A DNA stretch of 64,000 bases from Lepidostoma basale. Lineage: Eukaryota; Arthropoda; Insecta; Trichoptera; Lepidostomatidae. Below are positions 52,083-62,227 of this stretch, piece by piece. Location of the stretch: the NCBI GenBank assembly GCA_022606425.2, contig JAHDVF020001231.1:1-64000 (forward strand), written 5' to 3'. The notes beneath the pieces were generated by a model. The model did not search any database and was not told the DNA's origin. It worked only from the letters and a program-made list of their open reading frames with translations. A program made the translations under genes and the position numbers. Numbering within the stretch: position 1 is the first letter of the stretch; every line of letters starts with the position of its first letter.

Positions 52083-52659
52083 TAGATCTGACGATCTGTG
52101 ACAAATCATGTCTCGTCAGATGATGAGGTCCAGCTGTCATTCCATCTCTTAGGCGGTCTTTCAGGTAGGCGGTGTCCGGAGGGGATTTGATAAGCGGTAT
52201 ATGCAAGTCTGTCACCATCTATTCGGGCTACATGGTCCCTCCAGTATCTTCTTCTGGATCTACTCCACTGAAGGATATCCTATATTTCACAAGTTGTTCT
52301 TATGTCTACGTTGCGGACACGATCTCGGAGAGTTTTTCCAGTAATTGATCTTAGGACCTTCATCTTCGATGTTCTTAGTAGTACCTTGGTTCGCACCGTT
52401 TCGGCCCGCGTCTATACAATGGACGTCATGATAGGTCGCACGCATGTTTTATAAATTCTGATCTTGCTGTCGTACGCATGTGCTTGTTCTTCCAAACCAG
52501 ATTCTTCAGACATCCTGACACGGCAGTGGCTTTTATGACTTGTTCTCGTACTTCGAAATAAAGGTTATTTTGGTTGCATAAATATATATTGTTCTCAAAA
52601 TTTATTTTTATGTGTTAAAATTTAAACGCTGTTGTGGTTTCACTATTTTTTATTTTTTG

Positions 52660-52695
52660 CACAACTGTTTCACCAACCAATGTTGGCATCATCAG
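52660..52695 (-). ncRNA. Hammerhead ribozyme-like motif (copy Q1)
   Basis: Minus strand CTGATGA (consensus), stem II CCAAC/GTTGG, GAAA, ACAGTTGT stem III, then G as the cleavage-site base, which is not permitted by the NUH rule. The core is otherwise intact. Confidence 0.6.
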
Positions 52696-52790
52696 ATTTT
52701 ACAATAATTGTTTTTGTTTATGTGGAGAGTTCTGACAACTGTTAACAGTTGTCAAAACTCTCCATCTAAACGAAAGATATAGTGCAACAC

Positions 52791-52820
52791 CCGATGATGC
52801 CAATTGGTGAAACAGCTGCC
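52791..52820 (+). ncRNA. Hammerhead ribozyme-like motif (copy Q2)
   Basis: CCGATGA (U4 to C), short stem II GCCAATTGGT, GAAA (52809-52812), CAGCTGCC with U16.1 lost. Mirror partner of Q1, more decayed. Confidence 0.5.
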
Positions 52821-52974
52821 GGAAAAACAAAATTTTTGTGATACCACAACAGCGTTTTAATTTTAAGAGTTAATAATGTTGAAGTACTTTATTATAGTGT
52901 TCCGGACAAAACAATGGAAGATTTATTAAAAACGTTTCATATCTAGAAGTTTTAATTTTAGAGGTTTATCTTCA

Positions 52975-53232
52975 TTCATTATTTCCATGAGTGCAAACCA
53001 TCTTAATGACCCTTTCATTATTTTATTCATAACACTTTCATTCACACTGCACTCACTTCTTATAAATATTATGAGCATTTAACACTCTCATATGCAGATT
53101 TATCGTCTCATCAAGAGATCTCACTTGTACTGCAATTATTATACTTTCATCTTGCTTTTTCCAGTTCCATGTTTCATTTTTAAACATAATGGTCGGTACA
53201 AAAGCACCATTGTGTACCGCTATATTTTAGCC
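52975..53232 (-). pseudogene. LINE A fragment (copy 11)
   Basis: Minus strand fragments of VLVPTLMYGSEAWNWQKKDE, VEMRSL and SECGANDGVMNKIMKGSLRW with many changes. No tail present. Confidence 0.65.
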
Positions 53233-53880
53233 ATGTTTTATAATTAATGTAATGTATTTATAATTACAATAATGATGTAACTAACATTTTTTTTCAATAT
53301 CCTTGAAATAGTCATGGTATAGGAATGAAGCTCAATATTACAAATCACTTGATATGCCGATTTTTTTCTTTCAAAATCCCTTGAAATTCGTTATATCTAT
53401 CTATCAAGGTTTAACTATGATAAAATGTAATATAAGTTTCATTTAAAAATGGAGACTTATATTCAAAGAAATACAATGTAAGCATTAGTTATTAATTCCC
53501 GACACCTTCTTTGACTTCTGTTTGGAATGTTTCTTGCGCAATATTATGACGCAGGGAAGCCCGTGGCATGCATCTCGGTAAATGTATACACAGTTGCTAT
53601 CTGCCAGGCTGCTTATCTTATTTGTGTGCTTTCTTCCCAATTTACTTTCCTACCAACTTCTCTCCGCTTTGGGTTCATTGTGCTTTTCGAGTTTATCATT
53701 TCTTGGGCGAATATTTGGACAAGATTGGCCAGATAACATCATTATGCAATGGGTACTATTTTTTTTACTACAGATGTGTTTGTATCAGGATTTATTTAAG
53801 GAGATTCTCTTACGAATCAATCTAACCATTTAGTATAATATTACTTTATTATTTTAAGTTAGTTAGAAAGTTTCAATCCT
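53233..53880. other. Non-coding stretch
   Basis: 53510-53830 contains three overlapping + strand ORFs in different frames (69-85 codons), rich in hydrophobic residues; no family recognised and overlapping frames argue against real coding. Confidence 0.3.
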
Positions 53881-54250
53881 GGGATTGGTTTGCAGCAATT
53901 TATTATATTCTTCTCTTCCATTCTTCCCTGTCTTGTGCGGCTCTTTTGAAATCTGCATATGATGAGCAGCCCACGTCCACCAACAGGTCCTCCAGGTACT
54001 CTTGGCGTGGGCGTCTCCTAGAGTTTGTCCCCTCGGTCATACCCTCCATTATGGCATGCAAGAGACCTTCTTGACGTATTATTTGAGATAAACGGAAACA
54101 AGAGGCTTTTGAGATGTGGTCCTATAGAAGATAATTAGGAATTTCCTGGAGAGACCACATCACGAATGAGGAGGTTCAAAGAATTGAAGGAAGAAGGCAC
54201 CTGCTCAGGACCTTGTCCGAAAGGCGTGCAAGATGGATCGGCCATTTTAA
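53880..54250. pseudogene. LINE C copy 2, inverted by apparent twin priming
   Basis: Minus strand 54065 to 53880: RQEGLLHAIMEGMTEG, RRRPRQEYLEDLLVDVGCSS, YADFKRAAQDREEWKRRI. Plus strand 54090-54250: NKRLLRCGPIED-like start, NFLERPHHE/EEVQRIEGRRHLL in shifting frames, RTLSERRARWIGHFK. The two pieces are adjacent in the normal protein order but sit head to head here. Confidence 0.75.
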
Positions 54251-54261
54251 GTATTACTTAC

Positions 54262-54745
54262 TTATAAGGACTTTCAAGTATCTAGGCATAGACCTGGTGG
54301 GAGGAGCTGATCTGCAGGAAGAAATACAAGCCCAAGTAAACAAGGCAGCTGCAATCTCTGGCACCGTAAAATCCACAATATGAAAAAAAACAAAGACATG
54401 GCCATTAAGAGTAAGATGAGAATCTATAAAGCATGCGTGAGGCAGACACAGTGAGAACCAAACAAGTTTTGAGGATTTCCGAAATGAAGACACTGAGGAC
54501 GATAACGAGCCGTAGAAGGATCTCAAGGAATTCGTTTACAGCGCCTAATGGATAATGCTCTTGTTGACCAGACTAAGATGGGCGTAAGGGACAACTGAAT
54601 GGTTGAATGGACCCGTGGCAGACTGTCAGGTCCTGGAGCAGCAAGACTGAGAGATGGAGGCCAGAGACAGGACAGGATGGAGTCGTATCTTTGAGTAGTC
54701 TAAGACCTACCAAGGGTTGTAGGACTAGAGAAGAAGAAGTATCAA
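54262..54745 (+). pseudogene. LINE F-like and LINE E fragments in series
   Basis: 54262-54515: IRTFKYLGIDLVGGADLQEE, IQAQVNKAAAISGTVKST, then frame-shifted KNKDMAIKSKMRIYKACVR and RTKQVLRISEMKTLRTI (LINE F style). 54520-54745: RQRLMDNALVDQTKMGVRDN-type sequence, DLPRVVGLEKKK, AGAAGAAGAAG tail (LINE E style). The switch near 54517 may be a deletion or a second insertion. Confidence 0.65.
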
Positions 54746-55450
54746 AACTGGCCGTCAATTGGGAAAAGTAATAAGATCATGTTAAACAAAAGTAATAAAA
54801 AAATGCAGCTAAATATTCACCTTTTTAAAAAACTTTATCTCTATTGGAGCTGTATTCCTTATTTCGAAGCTGATGTAGGTATATCAAAAACCCTTGGCCT
54901 AGAGATTTATAAAGTATTTCTGTTGCAACTATTGTTCTCCAATTGGTACACAAAGCATAATAAATACCTTCATTGGTTTGACCCATTTTCATAATAGCAA
55001 AAGTAAGAATTATTTTTTCTCGCACTTAAAGTAAACAAGAGAAATTACTTTCAACCGAGACGCGCATGCTCGTTTGTTTACCTGGTTGCGTCATAGTAAA
55101 TACTTGCAGTCTAAATGCGTTTGCTCAAGTCAAAACTCGAAAGAATCGAAAAAATATTTTTAGACTAACGTGTTCTATGAGGATGTGTGAGATAAAAGAG
55201 CGTTATAATTTTTTAATATTTTAATAAACACTTAAAAATTCTAAAATATGATCTCTTCTCGAGAAAATCTTATATGTTATTTTTGGATAGTGAATTAAAA
55301 AATATATGTTTATTTATTGTATGTACCCATTTCCATGACCAATGCCAGAATAACATATCATTTTTGTCTCTTCTACATTCGCCATAACTTTGTGTTGCGG
55401 ATTCATTACAAACTTTTCCTTTTTTCCGAATGTTTATCCATTTGTATATA
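54746..55450. other. Non-coding stretch
   Basis: No recognised element. Overlapping ORFs at 54779-55025 on both strands have no known domain. Confidence 0.3.
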
Positions 55451-55451
55451 A

Positions 55452-55570
55452 AGTCAACTCCCGATTTTCCTGGGTCGGGTAAACCGGGAAGTGGATTATC
55501 CGGGGCACTTGGGTCATTGAAAAAATATTTTATAAAAACAAAAATATTTCACAACAGTACTTTTAATCAC
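55452..55570. mobile_element. End fragment of the pogo/Tigger-like element
   Basis: GTCAACTCCCGATTTTCCTG, GTGGATTATCCGGGGCACTT and TATAAAAACAAAAATATTTC align with the inverse of the right end at 11110-11236. Confidence 0.55.
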
Positions 55571-55828
55571 CGGTGGGAAGAGCAATTAGACTGCTGAACA
55601 CGGTCTCCTCGGAAATCGACGTCTTTCATATTAGTGAAGGTACGTTCAGGAGACAAATACTCTTGACTTTAGAAAGTATCTTGTCTTCCTAATGTCGAAC
55701 CATCTCTAATGCGTTCCTGGTATTATGTTGTATTTTTATAATATTCCTGCACTCAATATGGTAGATACCTGTTTACTATGTTTCTGTTTGTATTGTCTTT
55801 TGTGTTAATAAACTGATTTGATTTGATT
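55562..55828 (+). pseudogene. LINE N copy 3, C-terminus and tail
   Basis: SPVGRAIRLLNTVSSEIDVF, HISEGTFRRQILLTLESILS, stop region CRTISNAFLVL, then a short 3' UTR ending AATAAACTGATTTGATTTGA (55807-55826). The LLN--SSEIDVFH-S-TFR-QI block is the end of a CR1/Jockey-like RT. The frame is open until the stop, so this copy is the best family reference here. Confidence 0.75.
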
Positions 55829-55834
55829 AACCTT

Positions 55835-55895
55835 TCTAAAACATTATCAAATGTGACAATAAATAATGCCTTAGAAGGCGAAACATTTATTTTAA
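55835..55895. repeat. Family K relic
   Basis: TAATGCCTTAGAAGGCGAAA then CATTTATTTTAATA: stem II GCCTTAGAAGGC and GAAA are intact, the rest of the ribozyme is lost. Mirrored arm piece at 55833-55850 (CCTTTCTAAAACATTATC). Confidence 0.45.
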
Positions 55896-55907
55896 TATAC
55901 GACACTT

Positions 55908-56350
55908 TGAATGTATACAAATACTTGTAGACGAATACTGGATTTTAATCACCCATTGCGGGCTATCAATTCAAGGATTAATTTTATCTCAATAGAGACG
56001 AAGATGCAAACTGGAAACTGAATATGGTGATATAGGTGTTTACAGGACTTATGACCTGTCATTGGTTGGGTTAAGCGCACGCTTTATGTAATTACAACAT
56101 TCCCCATTCCACCTTTCTTATGACCACCATGTCTGAAAAATTTTTGGAAGTTGTAGGTATATATGTTAATATCCAACACCACAATTCATATGTCAGTTTC
56201 AATGCGCCATCTTTGAAGATTAGATTTAAGCATTAATCATAAGATCTTTATAAAAGATCTTTATGACAGATCATAAGTCCTGTAAACACCTAGATCACCA
56301 TATTCAGTTTCCAGTTTGCATCTCCGTCTCTATTGAGATAAAATTAATAC
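55908..56350. mobile_element. Family H element, copy 5
   Basis: Left arm from TGTATACAAATACTTGTAGA through CCCATTGCGGGCTATCAATT, TTTTATCTCAATAGAGACGA to GGAAGTTGTAGGTATAT. The right arm is short (56270-56350: CATAAGTCCTGTAAACACCT, TTTGCATCTCCGTCTCTATT). Inner arm parts are deleted relative to 46.2 kb. Confidence 0.7.
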
Positions 56351-56897
56351 ATTTATTTTAATTCTGTCACAATAACATTATTCAGAATATTATTAATGTT
56401 TTACAATTTAAGTATCCACAAATAATCAAAGCGTTCATCTAATCACGATTTGTTTAAAATTAACATTAATTTAGGGCATTGTGGAATCTTGCATTTAAAC
56501 AACTGTCAAACGTGCGAAAAAAAGGCATAGTGTATGTTGCATCGATCGCTACAATTTTAATGTTTATTTATTGTATGCATGAATGTATAATATAATATAC
56601 ACAAACGAGAACTCTTGAAAATTCTATATTCAAACACGTATAATATTTTGTTTATTTTTATTTTACTTGATTTTGTATTAACCGCCCTACCTTCAGGTAA
56701 TTTTTCGAGAAACTTGCAAAAAAGGCCGGTTTTTTATTAATGAAATTTAATTATATATTCATTTTATTTTTTTAAATAAGGAAACGTCAAATACTCGGCT
56801 GCACACTTCGCCTGCCCCTTTTAAAACTATCATATTTATGAAGACTTGTTCTCAAGTGTTGTTGGCACACGCGGGTATCTCTAACAGTTTGTACATT
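56351..56897. other. AT-rich non-coding DNA
   Basis: Nothing recognised. Confidence 0.35.
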
Positions 56898-56898
56898 T

Positions 56899-57313
56899 GA
56901 GGCCGCCAGGGCAAGAGTGGTCTAACCCCAAATTTAGACAATGGAGATAAATGCGATTGAAAATTTGACGTCTTTTCCCCATTTTTTTTTTAACTATATG
57001 GGTTAGGGTCTTATTTAGTTATAAACCTTGTTTGTTTGGTAAATGTCTTTAGAATAGTATTTTAAAATATTGGGAAATATAAAGTTTAAGGATATTTTTT
57101 GATGGTTACTTATAATAGACCACATTTGGCTCCATATATTTTGATTTTTTGTCAGAGAAAAGAAGTATTTATGGCGATATCTATGTTTCCACTTGGAAAT
57201 GGTGGTTAGATTAATTTTTCTTTTATAGTAGGTCACAAATAGGTGTGGGTTAGACCAGTAACTCAATTTTTCAAAAAATGTTGTTTAGACCACTCTTGTC
57301 CTAGTGGCCTCAT
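56899..57313. mobile_element. MITE with 28-bp TIRs, about 415 bp
   Basis: TGAGGCCGCCAGGGCAAGAG/TGGTCTAA at the left and TTAGACCACTCTTGTCCTAG/TGGCCTCA at the right, about three mismatches. ATTT or TT flanks both ends. An 83-codon minus ORF (57015-57266) fills the centre, but its lysine/asparagine-rich content follows from AT-rich sequence. Superfamily not assigned. Confidence 0.75.
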
Positions 57314-57660
57314 TTTAAGTACATTACTTTTTCTCAAGCGCGTACGTGATACGTGATAGCACAGAATGGTACAGTCAAAGTGAGCGAATCACGTACGTTC
57401 AAATACGTAGGGTGGTTAAAACAACATAAAACTACCACCGCCCTCGAGTTGATTGATTTATAAAAACGGCGCTTTATAAATATTCCAATTTGTTTTTATT
57501 TTTATTAACAAATCATTACTTCCTGTCGTTCCCTTTATGGGCCCCTTGATCACCGTATCTTCACTGTGATATCGAACCTGAAAGCTTTAGATGCAATAAG
57601 ATGTAAATAAAATACTTTAACAGGGCAGAAATGGTCATAATATGTAGAAAAAAAAAATTT
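57314..57660. other. Non-coding stretch
   Basis: Nothing recognised. Confidence 0.35.
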
Positions 57661-57664
57661 CATT

Positions 57665-57745
57665 CTCTAAATAGGTAGCCAATCTATCACCACTTTACCA
57701 GACCAATATGACAGTGTGATTCTAGCCACTCTACAACGAAAATCG
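57665..57745 (-). repeat. SINE S1 relic
   Basis: Minus strand traces ATCACACTGTCATATTGGTC, TGGTAAAGTGGTGATAGATT, GGCTACCTATTTAG; box and end motifs mostly lost. Confidence 0.5.
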
Positions 57746-57754
57746 TCCTATGTC

Positions 57755-57859
57755 TTATATATTATAAGCTTAAACCATAGAATTCCATTGTCAATTTGGA
57801 ATTAAATTTAACTATGAATAAAGTAACTTGTTTTATTTAAAACTTTATACAATAAAATA
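57755..57859. repeat. Possible PLE terminal motif remnant
   Basis: TTAAACCATAGAATTCCATT followed by AATTTGGAATTAAATTTAAC resembles the terminal block GGAATTCCATAGTGTTAA of PLE ends in inverted form. Confidence 0.3.
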
Positions 57860-58300
57860 ACTAACTAAGTAACCATCGATAGGCGGAAAAAATGGACTGC
57901 CACACTTTTCTTTCCTGACATATTTCTCTCGCTTCCTCAACATTCATACATCGTGTCATGCACGCGCGTCGATTTCTCTGACTCCTCACAAGGCCGACAT
58001 TCAATATTTGATTTATTTGATCGTGCCACGTTTTCCTCGGTCTTCCTCTATTTCTGGTTCCATTACATCGCTCAAATATAATTTTTTTACCATTTTTTCT
58101 TCATTCATTCTTTCCATATGTCCAAACCATCTTAATGATCCTTTCATTATTTTGTTCATGATACCATCATTCGCACCGCATTCACATCTTATATTTTCAT
58201 TCGACACTCTATCATACCCAGAGTATCCATACATTCGAGAGATCTCATTTCTACTGCATTTATTCTATTTTCATCCTTCTTTTGCCAGTTCCATGCTTTA
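57860..58300 (-). pseudogene. LINE A copy 12, 3' end
   Basis: Minus strand: KHGTGKRRMKIE-like N-part, MYGYSGYDRVSNENIRCECG, ANDGIMNKIMKGSLRWFGHM, ERMNEEKMVKKLYLSDVMEP then frameshift into RNRGRPRKTWHDQINQILN, VGLVRSQRNRRACMTRCMNV, ending in a degenerate TTAG tail (57860-57880) with part of the GACGGCGTGATGG block deleted. Confidence 0.85.
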
Positions 58301-58459
58301 TATAGATAAAATATATACAATAAAAATGTAAAACTTGTTTTATACAAAGTAAAAATTTCTTTCCGAAATAAAATATTTACTAACGTATGTAAATATTTAA
58401 GAAAAATTTAGTATAAAGTATATCCAATGAGTATTTTTCGATACATATAAAATCAATCA
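58301..58459. other. AT-rich spacer
   Basis: Nothing recognised. Confidence 0.35.
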
Positions 58460-58606
58460 AAAATGGCGCTACAGCCCACGATGGGACTCGGCCTCCTCCA
58501 GAATTCTTCGCCACTCTCTCCGGTCTATCGACCGTATTCTCCAGTTTGTAATTCCAATTGCCCTGAGGTCTTCCTACATACCATCCATTTAACTCAGTTT
58601 TGGTCT
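58460..58606 (-). pseudogene. LINE 3'-end relic
   Basis: ATGGCGCTACAGCCCACGAT on the + strand matches 15.77 kb. Minus strand reads ESGEEFWRRPSPIVGCSAI, close to the WRRILEEA-SHRGL* ends of several LINEs in another frame. Confidence 0.4.
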
Positions 58607-58611
58607 TCCCT

Positions 58612-59190
58612 CCGTAGACAGCGTAGACAGCAACGCTTTCTACGTAGGATCCTTAATGTGAAATGGCAGGACAAATGACAGCATACTTGCTAAGGTCAAT
58701 ATGACAAGTATTGAGGCTGCCATTATTCAAAGATAACTGCACTGGGCTGGTCACGTCGTCAGAATGCTTGAGACAAGACTCCCAAGGAAAATTATGTATT
58801 CTCAGCTTACCCAAGGGATACGCTCACACGGTGGTCAGAGGAAACGCTTTAAGGACTCACTTAAAGGAAACCTACAAAAGACTGGCATCGACTGTGGGAA
58901 AAGACTGCAGAAGACAGACCTAGGTGGAGAACAGCAGTACATAAAGGCACGCAAGACTTTGAAGCACAGCGCAGAAACGACGTCGCAGAGAGGAGGAGGA
59001 GAAAAGAGAGACCATTGGGAGACGGTGATGGCTCCATTACAAGCGCCTTCCCCTGCCCCCGATGCCCCAGAATTTGTGGGTCCAGGATCTTTTTTTCCAG
59101 TCACATGCAGACCCACAATTGTGAAGGTCAGTCTTCCGCGGACACGAAGGACAGCCGATGAGATAAGATGGTCTACCGTCACTTCGCTTT
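58612..59190 (+). pseudogene. LINE I RT C-terminal relic with zinc-finger-like end
   Basis: RRQQRFLRRILNVKWQDK, then frames giving ASIEAAIIQR/LHWAGHVVRM, TRLPRKIMYSQLTQGIRSHG, GQRKRFKDSLKGNLQKTGID, then EKTAEDRPRWRTAVHKGTQD, FEAQRRNDVAERRRREKR. The end frame has CPRICGSRIFFSSHMQTH, a degraded CxxC...HxxxH finger as found at the C-terminus of this LINE family (family knowledge). At least three frameshifts. Confidence 0.8.
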
Positions 59191-60404
59191 CCATCTGATA
59201 GTGTATTAACCCTAGAACCCTACACTGTCTAGCGTATACAGTGTTCCATACAGGGGTGATGAGGTACTCCAAAAGTAAATAGTCCATAAATTATATAAAT
59301 TAAAGCCGTTTTAGAAAGTTATACCTTTATTTATATTAATATATTCTTTGGAATTCCTTGATGAACGAAGAAAAGTGTCGAGAAAACGTTTGTCTAAAAT
59401 AATATACAAAGTAAAGTCTGTAAAATAGTAAAGAAGTTCAGATAAAAAGCAGGAGTCCCAGGAGTGGAGACAGAGCCAAGCCGAGCTGCCGAATTGTTTC
59501 AAGGGAAACGTACTCTATATCTACAAAACTAAGCACGTTTCAGTGAAGTACGCCTATATACGCAGCCCTGACCTTCCCAGCAAAATCTCTTCGGTAAAGA
59601 ATTCAAAAAAATACTTGATCAATCGTCATTGGTACCAAAATATATTTACTTAAATAGAAAGTTATTTTAAAATCGATTCTATAACAGTTCGTTGTGTGCC
59701 TTTACTCCGCAAGGTGGCACTCATTAAGAATTACTCAATTTGAAATAATTCCAAATGTCCGCCGAAGTGATGCTTTACACACCGGCTGCGTAATTACACG
59801 ATCATGTTGTAAGTCGACAGATGAAATCTAAACATCGTATCTTGAGCATCAACTCAAAGTGAAAATATGAATACGTAATTCTCCCTAAGCGCCTCATACT
59901 TCAAACGATATAAAATTTCATCTGTGGGTGTGAGATACTCGTATGAATTTCATTGGTCTCTTTGCTTTTATATGTTTTGAAGGCACTTAGTTGAGATTTA
60001 AATAAGTATCGGATTCCACGTGTTTTCGCACTTTATTCATTCTCAAGAGTGGCACGCCAAAAGGTATAAAATATGTATACAATAAACCGAAGTAGAGAAA
60101 TAGCCATTAGAGTTAAATCTCTGTTAGCCAGAAGATCCAAATCCAAGTCCAAGTAATTTTTACATGAGAAATATAAATTGGCAACCTTCAATATATGGTA
60201 AAAGAAATTAAAGAAATGTACTCATATAATATAATATTTGTTAGAATGAAGCATAAAAACTAGGATTAAAGATCCATTGTTTTGATACTTCAACATTATT
60301 AAATGTTTAATTTCGAAACACTGTTATACGTAACACAATTTATTTTTAAGATAATCAAATGATTTAACCGAAATCTTTTGATGGCAGTTCATTTTAAACA
60401 GTAA
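59191..60404. other. Non-coding stretch
   Basis: Mostly unique. 59358-59380 (TTGATGAACGAAGAAAAGTG then TCGAG) is a possible hammerhead relic; 60098-60155 (AATAGCCATTAGAGTTAAAT, AGAAGATCCAAATCCAAGTC) is repeat O. Confidence 0.3.
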
Positions 60405-60525
60405 TTAAATAAAACGGTGTTTTTATAACTACTTCCAATTTAGTCTTTATGTCGACAGCTCGACATTTGAAATAAAGACAAATGTGGAAGTAATTATAAA
60501 AAAACATCTGTTTTTTTAATTAGAA
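60405..60525. repeat. Palindrome of the PLE-ribozyme tail module
   Basis: Arms AAAACGGTGTTTTTATAACT...TAGTCTTTAT and ATAAAGACAAATGTGGAAGT...AAAAACATCTGTTTT around GTCGACAGCTCGAC. Same module as 5.5 and 28.6 kb. Lies directly downstream, in minus-strand sense, of ribozyme copy S. Confidence 0.55.
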
Positions 60526-60539
60526 TTTATTTTTACAGG

Positions 60540-60597
60540 ATTGTCGCGACAACTTTTTCGCCAACATATGTTGACTTCATCAGGTGTAACCAACAAT
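60540..60597 (-). ncRNA. Hammerhead ribozyme-like motif (copy S)
   Basis: Minus strand: ATTGT/ACAAT stem I; CTGATGA (60577-60583) consensus; stem II TCAACA/TGTTGG; GAAA; AAAGTTGT stem III with two mismatches to the ACAGCTGT of its sister copies; GTC cleavage triplet (60548-60550). Stem III damage and one extra A after the core reduce confidence in activity. Confidence 0.6.
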
Positions 60598-60669
60598 TGT
60601 TTGTAATAAATAAAAATAAAAATAGATTATGATACGTACAAATTACAGTTTTTTAAATTTAAACATGGA

Positions 60670-61145
60670 ATCTTCTTCTTCTCCGGTCTCAATCTAATGA
60701 TTGGTCTGCAGCAAGGTGACGCATCTCCTTTTCCACTCGGCTCAGTCCTCGGCAACTCTCTTCAACTCCGCATAAGAGGTGCAGCCCATATCTCGGCAAA
60801 TCTGGTCTAGGTACTCCTGGCGAGGTCGTCCTCTACAAATCAATCCCTCGACCATTCACTCCAATACATCATGCAGGAAACATTCGTGTCGCAACACAAG
60901 ATCAATCCACCTCGCACGCCTCTCCGCTATGGTGTTCAACATGTGCCTATTCTCTTCATCTCTGCTGAGAACCTCCTGATATGTAAAGTGGTCCCTCCAT
61001 GAAACATGAGCAATTCGTCGGTAGGTCCACATCTCAAGTGCCTCCAGCCTTTTGCGTTCTCTTTCGCCCAGGCACCAAGTCTCGCAGCCGTACAGTAAAA
61101 CACTCCACACCAATGTTTTTATTAGTTGTTTTCGGTTCACCAATA
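60670..61145 (-). pseudogene. LINE C copy 3, best preserved
   Basis: Minus strand: VNRKQLIKTLVWSVLLYGCE, TWCLGERERKRLEALEMWTY, RRIAHVSWRDHFTYQEVLSR, DEENRHMLNTIAERRARWID, LVLRHECFLHDVLEWMVEGL, then CRGRPRQEYLDQICRDMGCT, SYAELKRVAEDWAEWKR and TLLQTNH, stop, and GAAGAAGAAG. The frame is open over most of its length. No RT core. Confidence 0.85.
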
Positions 61146-61157
61146 TTTTTATTATTT

Positions 61158-61462
61158 CAACTAACTAACTAACTAACCATCACGCCGTCTCCCCGGAGGG
61201 GTAGGCAAATATAATGGAACGCCATACTTTTCTGTCCTGACACTTTTCTCGATTCCTCTATATTCATACATATTTTCATGCACGCACATCGATTTCTCCG
61301 ACTCCTCACGTGACCGATATTTAATATTTGATTGATTTTATCGTGTCACGTTTTCCTCGGCTTTCCTCTTTCTCTAGCTCCGTTCACGTCGTATACATAT
61401 ACCTTCTTCACCATTCTGCCTTCACTCATTATTTTCATGTGTCCAAACCATCTTATTTCAAC
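61158..61462 (-). pseudogene. LINE A copy 13, 3' end
   Basis: Minus strand: RWFGHMKIMSEGRMVKKVYV, YDVNGARERGKPRKT, HDKINQILNIGHVRS, then GGGGAGACGGCGTGATGG and TTAG units at 61158-61180. The KVYV.DVNGARKRGKPRK variant matches copy 1 at 20 kb, marking a subfamily. Confidence 0.8.
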
Positions 61463-61647
61463 TATTCAAATAATAATGTCGTGGACACCAGTATAGACAT
61501 AATTTAAAAAATATCAGGGCGCACATACGCGAGCAAGTTGTTTTCGGAGGTTTACGTCTATGTTATTGGACTCGAATATTTTAGATTTTTTGTTGAAAGC
61601 AAGTTTAGCCTGGTGGATACAACTATCGACATCTTTCTTGTAATAGG

Positions 61648-61805
61648 TCACCTAAAAGATGGACTGACGATATTGTCCGAATAACTTAAAGAACCTGAAT
61701 GTGAAAAGGGACAAAACAGGAACGAGAAGAGAGAAAATTGAAGAGGCCTATTTCCAACAGTAGAGAAAAAGACTGAAGAAAAACAAGAAGAAGAAGAATA
61801 GGTTA
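61648..61805 (+). pseudogene. LINE G fragment, copy 2
   Basis: RSPKRWTDDIVRIT-type sequence (frames shifted), EEAYFQQ, stop, then GAAGAAAAACAAGAAGAAGA tail. C-terminal 40 or so codons only. Confidence 0.6.
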
Positions 61806-62225
61806 TGAAATATATGTGTTTAATATAAGTTGTATCGAAGCCTCCGTAATCCAGGTACCTGCCGAACCCAGCCTAGGTCAAAAATAGTTTTCAAATCCCC
61901 GCTGTCGGATGTGTGAGAAATTTCATTTCATCTTCGGTCCAGAGATGCCCACTCATGAAATAAGAAGTTACCTTTTAATCCCAACCGTACTTTGGTGATT
62001 TACGTTCGGGATTTAAATGTCAGACTTTTCAGGCGTGTTAACGAATAGACGTGGATCCGTGAGAATTATTTTATCTGACTTGTACCCTTCAAGCTAGAAA
62101 CTTGACGAACGTTTCAATATCCGCCTCCCGAAGACGCGCCCTTAGGGTCATAAGCTTTCCATCCAGCATTGCAGCTATTTTAAATATGTTGATATGAAAC
62201 TCGCGCACATTTTTAAACCATTTTT
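61806..62225. other. Non-coding stretch, unique in the window
   Basis: Relatively complex sequence without repeat match; candidate host DNA. Confidence 0.3.
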
Positions 62226-62227
62226 TA

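Larger units (their letters stand above)
51561..52570 (-). pseudogene. LINE F copy, split by a TA-type transposon
   Basis: Minus strand from 52570: ALVWKNKHMRTTARSEFIKH-type frame, CVRPIMTSIV, RAETVRTKVLLRTSKMKVLR, SITGKTLRDRVRNVDIRTTC, SRRRYWRDHVARIDGDRLAY, TAYQIPSGHRLPERPPKRWN, DSWTSSSDETWFVTDRQIY. The 3' end continues left of the transposon as AAAAGAAGAAGCAGAAGAAG (51563-51585). Excision of the transposon restores the TTAATAGATC junction seen at 32.39 kb. Confidence 0.85.
52617..52868. mobile_element. 252-bp palindrome with opposed ribozymes
   Basis: Arms start AAAATTTAAACGCTGTTGTG and end with its near-inverse (CCACAACAGCGTTTTAATTT). The exact centre is the perfect palindrome GACAACTGTTAACAGTTGTC (52733-52752), extended by GGAGAGTTCT/AAACTCTCC. 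Each arm holds a hammerhead motif pointing outward. A transcript of either strand would fold into one long hairpin. Confidence 0.8.

Noticed and set aside
53527..53833. Membrane protein gene from hydrophobic ORFs
   Set aside because: Three overlapping frames in the same 300 bp with no start context or homology; AT-rich DNA gives hydrophobic frames by chance.
57015..57266. 83-codon ORF as a real gene
   Set aside because: It lies inside a MITE and has AT-driven K/N/Y/I composition.
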